Assembly: GCA_963920765.1 (NCBI GenBank)
Contig: OY987243.1
Coordinates: 27,833,419-27,897,418, forward strand
Source: Ulota crispa
Taxonomy: Eukaryota > Streptophyta > Bryopsida > Orthotrichales > Orthotrichaceae
Direction: 5' to 3'
Length of the DNA stretch: 64,000 nt
The position numbers and the translations under genes were made by a program. The notes below the pieces were generated by a model that was given only the letters and a program-made list of their open reading frames with translations, searched no databases and was not told the origin of the DNA. Numbering within the stretch: the first letter of the stretch is position 1; each line of letters opens with the position of its first letter. Positions 60,421 to 64,000 of the stretch are shown piece by piece.

Positions 60421-61182
60421 ATGGCGAACGATCTGGTGCTGGACACGCAGATCCGCGACTGGGTGCTGGCGCCTCTGTCGCTGGTCATGGTGCTCATCGG
60501 AGTGCTCCGCCACTTCGTGTCCAAGATGATGCGTACCACGCCCAACCCCGACCTCAAGGCCGTCAAGGAGGGCCAAATCGTTCTCCGCGCGCGCTTCCTC
60601 AAGGCAGGCGCCAATTACATCCCCGCCCGCTCCTTTCAGATGCGCAAGCAGTACTACAACAACGAGGAGAACGGGCTTCTTCATGTCCCCAAGGGGCAGA
60701 ACAACAACGTGCAAGCGCAGATGCTGTCGGACCCTAACATGGCCATGGACATGATGAAGAAGAACCTTTCCATGATCATCCCGCAGACGCTCACGTTCGC
60801 GTGGGTGAATTTCTTCTTCTCCGGGTTTGTGGCGGCCAAGATTCCGTTCCCCTTGACGCAGCGCTTCCGGTCCATGCTGCAGAACGGGATCGATTTGAGC
60901 TCGGTGGATGTGAGCTATGTCAGCAGCAGGTCGTGGTATTTTTTGAACTTGTTCGGGCTCCGGGGGTTGTTTAGTTTGATTCTCGGCGAAGAGAATGCCA
61001 TCGATGACACGCAGCGGATGATGCAAACGCAAATGGCCATGCAGATGGGCGGGTTAGGGTCCGACCCGGCCAAGGCGCTCGGTGCGGAGAAGGATAACCT
61101 GGATTTAGTGCAGCATGAGTGGGTGCTTCCAAAGAGTGAGCAACGGGCCGAGTCTGTCTTGAGGTGTCTCCTCAAAACCTAG
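60421..61182 (+). CDS. EMC3: ER membrane protein complex subunit 3
   Basis: Intronless coding sequence of 253 residues. EMC3 is the Oxa1/YidC-superfamily core subunit of the ER membrane complex, which inserts tail-anchored and other weakly hydrophobic transmembrane segments. It opens MANDLVLDTQIRDWVLAPLS and has TM1 at about 13-33, a cytosolic coiled part with EENGLLHVPKG, TM2 at about 116-138 and TM3 at about 171-188. The block from DPNMAMDMMKKNLSMIIPQT to FGLRGLFSLILGEENAIDDT is nearly the same as I recall for Arabidopsis EMC3 (At4g12590). Length is normal. The frame is open 42 bases further upstream, but only from a non-ATG codon (60379). The ATG at 60421 gives the family's standard N terminus. 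GC content is much higher than in the flanks. Confidence 0.96.
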   Translation: MANDLVLDTQIRDWVLAPLSLVMVLIGVLRHFVSKMMRTTPNPDLKAVKEGQIVLRARFLKAGANYIPARSFQMRKQYYNNEENGLLHVPKGQNNNVQAQMLSDPNMAMDMMKKNLSMIIPQTLTFAWVNFFFSGFVAAKIPFPLTQRFRSMLQNGIDLSSVDVSYVSSRSWYFLNLFGLRGLFSLILGEENAIDDTQRMMQTQMAMQMGGLGSDPAKALGAEKDNLDLVQHEWVLPKSEQRAESVLRCLLKT

Positions 61183-61545
61183 ACCTAATTTCATTCTTTG
61201 GGGGGGGTGGGGGATTTTAGTATTAGGGTTTGGGGTTTTTTATACTTTCAGGAAACTTCAGTAGAGAAGCGTCGTAGCATTTCGGCGACGGTTATCTACG
61301 CTAGGCCATGTACTAGACTTTTGTGAATTAATAGGAAATGTAGTATCTCTCGATTTTTCTGTGCATTTGCGGGATGATGTGGGATCGACTTATGCCTTTC
61401 TTCATTGTCAGAGCAGACGGCGTCTACGTTAATACCTGGACTGATGGACTTGGGAAAACAGCAATTTGTGGAAGAATATAACCAAACCTAGGATTTCAAT
61501 TCGTGGGAGGTGTAGTTAACCTAAACTCAGCAAGGTGAAATTGAA
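61183..61545 (+). other. EMC3 3' flank
   Basis: This is the probable 3' UTR, with a G-rich run (61200-61213) and AT-rich sequence with TTAATAGGAAATG near 61328. No gene is seen. Confidence 0.5.
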
Positions 61546-61602
61546 GTGTGCTGGATGTGTGAATATGCAGAAATGTGTGTTTTGGGGAGGCAGATAGGAA
61601 GA

Positions 61603-62007
61603 ATGGCGAGTTTGGCATTGGTAAGGTCGGCCCTGAGGTTTTTTGTCTTATTCTTTTTATACACTTTTTTGAGACCAGGTGTGCTTTGTTCTGAAATTCT
61701 ATGTGAGACTTCTGCGGCACGTGGATTGGCATGTCGTCGTACTCCAAATTCAAAACGCCTTTTGAAGTGCTGGAGCTTCTTTGCTATACTTTTCTATTTG
61801 CTTTCAGATGGTTCCCGGGGTCGTGCTAACAGCCAAAGGTGTCTGCCTTGTCCTTTGCTGCTGAAACTCGCACATAAATCTTACACGGATTTGTTGCAAT
61901 GCTCGTGTCTTATAATAACAGGATTTTCTCATTTTTACGTGCATTTGGGCGCAGTAATACTTTTACAAATATTCTTTCCTCGTCCTCTTACAATGTGCTC
62001 AAGCTAG
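61603..62007 (+). CDS. Unrecognised ORF with signal-peptide-like start
   Basis: From the ATG at 61603 the frame begins MASLALVRSALRFFVLFFLY and continues for about 134 residues, with a hydrophobic N terminus like a secretory signal. An intron may interrupt it: GTGAG after the codon for the Leu of SEIL, and a strong acceptor TTTGCTTTCAG at about 61810. I do not recognise the product. Further exon-like stretches lie at 62443-62561 and 62705-62940. It could be the first exon of an unknown secreted protein or chance open frame in the EMC3 flank. Confidence 0.22.
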   Translation: MASLALVRSALRFFVLFFLYTFLRPGVLCSEILCETSAARGLACRRTPNSKRLLKCWSFFAILFYLLSDGSRGRANSQRCLPCPLLLKLAHKSYTDLLQCSCLIITGFSHFYVHLGAVILLQIFFPRPLTMCSS

Positions 62008-63330
62008 TTGAGCAGTTGTTAAGAATCTGCATGCACGACTTTGAAAGGCATGTACCTCTATCTTGAGTTTACCATCTTTCGTGGGAATATGTTTTTTACT
62101 GTGAGCCGTTGGCACAAAGGTTATGCATTATATGTCATGTGATCTGATCAGGTTTGAAATGCGAGCTTGATTGTACTGAGTTAGTTTTTGTAAAACCATT
62201 GGACCTCCATTAGTCTGCAATGCTGTGCTAATTGTACCTCTTGCCCTGTTTGTAGTCAGTGTTCTCTGTGGATCTCTTTTCTATGCTTTCTCGTCTCATG
62301 GTTGTGCAGTTTGACTTTCAAAACACGGACGAAATATTTTACATTTAGTCCGTTAGTTTACTTATATTCCCAGCTGAAAGCAGTGAGATGCTGTTGCGCA
62401 GCAGGGTTTGTTGTTACAGTAACGTGCGCTGTTCCTGCAGGACCGTCGCTTCAGGGAGGTCAGTGTACACACTTCACACATCTTCCTGGTTGTCAGTGGA
62501 CCAGACTCGAGCGTCAGTACTGACCTTGGAGTTCACTGTGCCTGTGATTACATGACATGCCAGTAAGGTTTCTGGCTTTCTGGTGTGCACAGATCTTGGC
62601 CTCTGTTGTCAAATTCCACATTAACAGGTTCTTGCTCCACTGTGGAGCAGTTGGTGCCCTCTGATTTTCTTTTGACCTCATCTCTCACCCTGACGTTGTT
62701 CCAGACAAAGAGAGCACGCTCGTCAAAGTTTTTGGCTTCTGCATCGGCGTTTCTGTTCTTGGAGAGACGATCACGATCCCTCCAGGACATACAGATCCTG
62801 CATTTGGAGAAAAGTTCTGTACTTCAGATGTTTCTCTGATGACCATGACAGTTCGTCCTCCAGCAGGTTCAAATTTTCCGGTTCATCTCGTCTCGATTAT
62901 GGGATCGTGTATATCCGATGAACTTGCTGCAAGGTATTCATGATCAGTAGCAGAAGGAGACCCGTGAAGCTATGTGACCACTTGTTCTAGACACCATCTT
63001 CCCCAAAAACTTCGAATTCTATAGTTGCATGGGTTGGATTTACGTTCAGACGTTTTTTGTGGAATTGTGATATTCCAGTGAATTTAGTTCTGCGAAGTTT
63101 CAGGTAAGAAGGAAGATGTTGTGACGTTTCCTTACTGGTGTTTTTTGTAGTTCTTACCATTGCTTCATTAGTCAGGTGAATTTGCATGCGTTCCTGATAT
63201 ACAAACATTGCCAGTCGAGGACCCGGAAATTTTGCACTCAGTGGTGGACAGCCCACCATCAACATCGGTCAAAGGAAGCATAATATTATAAGGTGTGACA
63301 AGAAGCATTACTCACCCTGTCGCTCTGTCA

Positions 63331-63890
63331 ATAGGGGGTTTCAGATATGTCGTTTAGAGGCAATTTCGTTCACGTGAATGAAATTGGTGAACAAGTTAGT
63401 CGAGCCACCCTTCATGTCCTCGCTACCACCCATTCAAATATCCGAATTGTAGTGCACTACTCATCGCCCTTTCAACTCTTCCCACAATCACTAATTCCGT
63501 ACGGATCCCTTGAACTCCATCATTGTTGCTCCTTTGTTTCCACAATTATCTGCTTCTAACCAAGATCTCTTCAGCTCCACCACTGTTGCTTCTTGCGCAT
63601 CACGATTCCTTGAATGACCTTGACTTGGCAATCAACTCTGCATCCAAACTGTCTAGAGGTGTGGAGTGAGAGCCGAGAGGTGGGCAATAACACAAACAGG
63701 CACGGGCGCGGGAGCAACAGGAACACAATCAGAACTAGCGGGAGAGGCCATGAGAGAGACTTCACGTCGTTCACCCTTGAACAAGCCATGAGGACCTCTT
63801 GGAGGTCCTCATGGCTTGTTTACTTTTGTGACTTCACTCTTCACTACCATTCGTTCACCGTTTTTTTGAGATGTCTGAAACCCCTAATAT
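63331..63890. mobile_element. TIR element, family H copy 2
   Basis: The left end ATAGGGGGTTTCAGATATGT is inverted at the right end (reverse complement ATATTAGGGGTTTCAGACAT). It contains a perfect 19-bp-arm palindrome (63780-63820, arms around TTG) and GTGAA/TTCAC words at both sides. It is related to 35037-35374 in reverse orientation. Overlapping small ORFs are not supported. Confidence 0.65.
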
Positions 63891-64000
63891 GTATAAAAAA
63901 TACCACCGACGAAACAGGTTTTTTTGAAGAGAACATTCATCGAACGCCGGTCCCTGGAAACAGCATCTTCGTGCAGAATGTCCTCTTTCCTCTGGTTAGA

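Noticed and set aside
60267-60737. 156-codon ORF overlapping the start of EMC3 in another frame
   Set aside because: It is an Arg/Gly/Ala-rich shadow of the GC-rich EMC3 coding sequence.
60367-61032. 221-codon His-rich ORF antisense to EMC3
   Set aside because: It is the reverse shadow of EMC3 codon bias, with no start context or recognisable domain.

Overview
The window is nuclear DNA of a land plant. Four protein genes have clear plant relatives: a GRAS regulator of the SCL3 type, a plastidic hexose transporter, a plastid ABC1-type atypical kinase and EMC3. They carry spliceosomal introns with GT-AG (once GC-AG) borders and lie in AT-rich DNA packed with plant-type MITEs (Stowaway, hAT-like, CACTA-like, Harbinger-like). 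I cannot name the species. Introns are mostly about 80-350 bp, and SCL3 and EMC3 have no intron inside the coding sequence.

Layout. 1-29 kb is gene-free and repeat-rich: an LTR-like end with five 178-bp units, a tRNA-derived SINE-like piece, a Stowaway MITE nested in a TAA-flanked TIR element, many TTAA-flanked TIR elements, GTGATATTA arrays, a 6-kb element with 25-bp terminal inverted repeats (14.3-20.3 kb), hairpin MITEs and a 59-bp tandem array. 29.2-33.6 kb is GC-richer and holds SCL3 (+ strand), with a TATA-like box, a 13-codon uORF and a hAT-type MITE upstream. 34-38.7 kb returns to repeats. 38.7-42.7 kb is the 12-exon transporter (- strand) and 44.1-50.7 kb the 23-exon ABC1 kinase (- strand). 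51-60 kb is again gene-poor, with a near-perfect 233-bp foldback and more TTAA, GAGCATCTCC and CACTA-like elements. EMC3 (+ strand) is at 60.4-61.2 kb. An unrecognised stretch with a signal-peptide-like ORF and exon-like pieces follows, and a TIR element ends the window.

The genes do not form a pathway cluster. The transporter and the kinase are both predicted plastid proteins lying head to tail, which may be chance. The most interesting non-genic signal is a group of about eleven elements flanked by TTAA, with CCC...GGG termini. Two of them interrupt copies of the same array unit and restore it when removed together with one TTAA, which fits TTAA target duplication of the piggyBac type.
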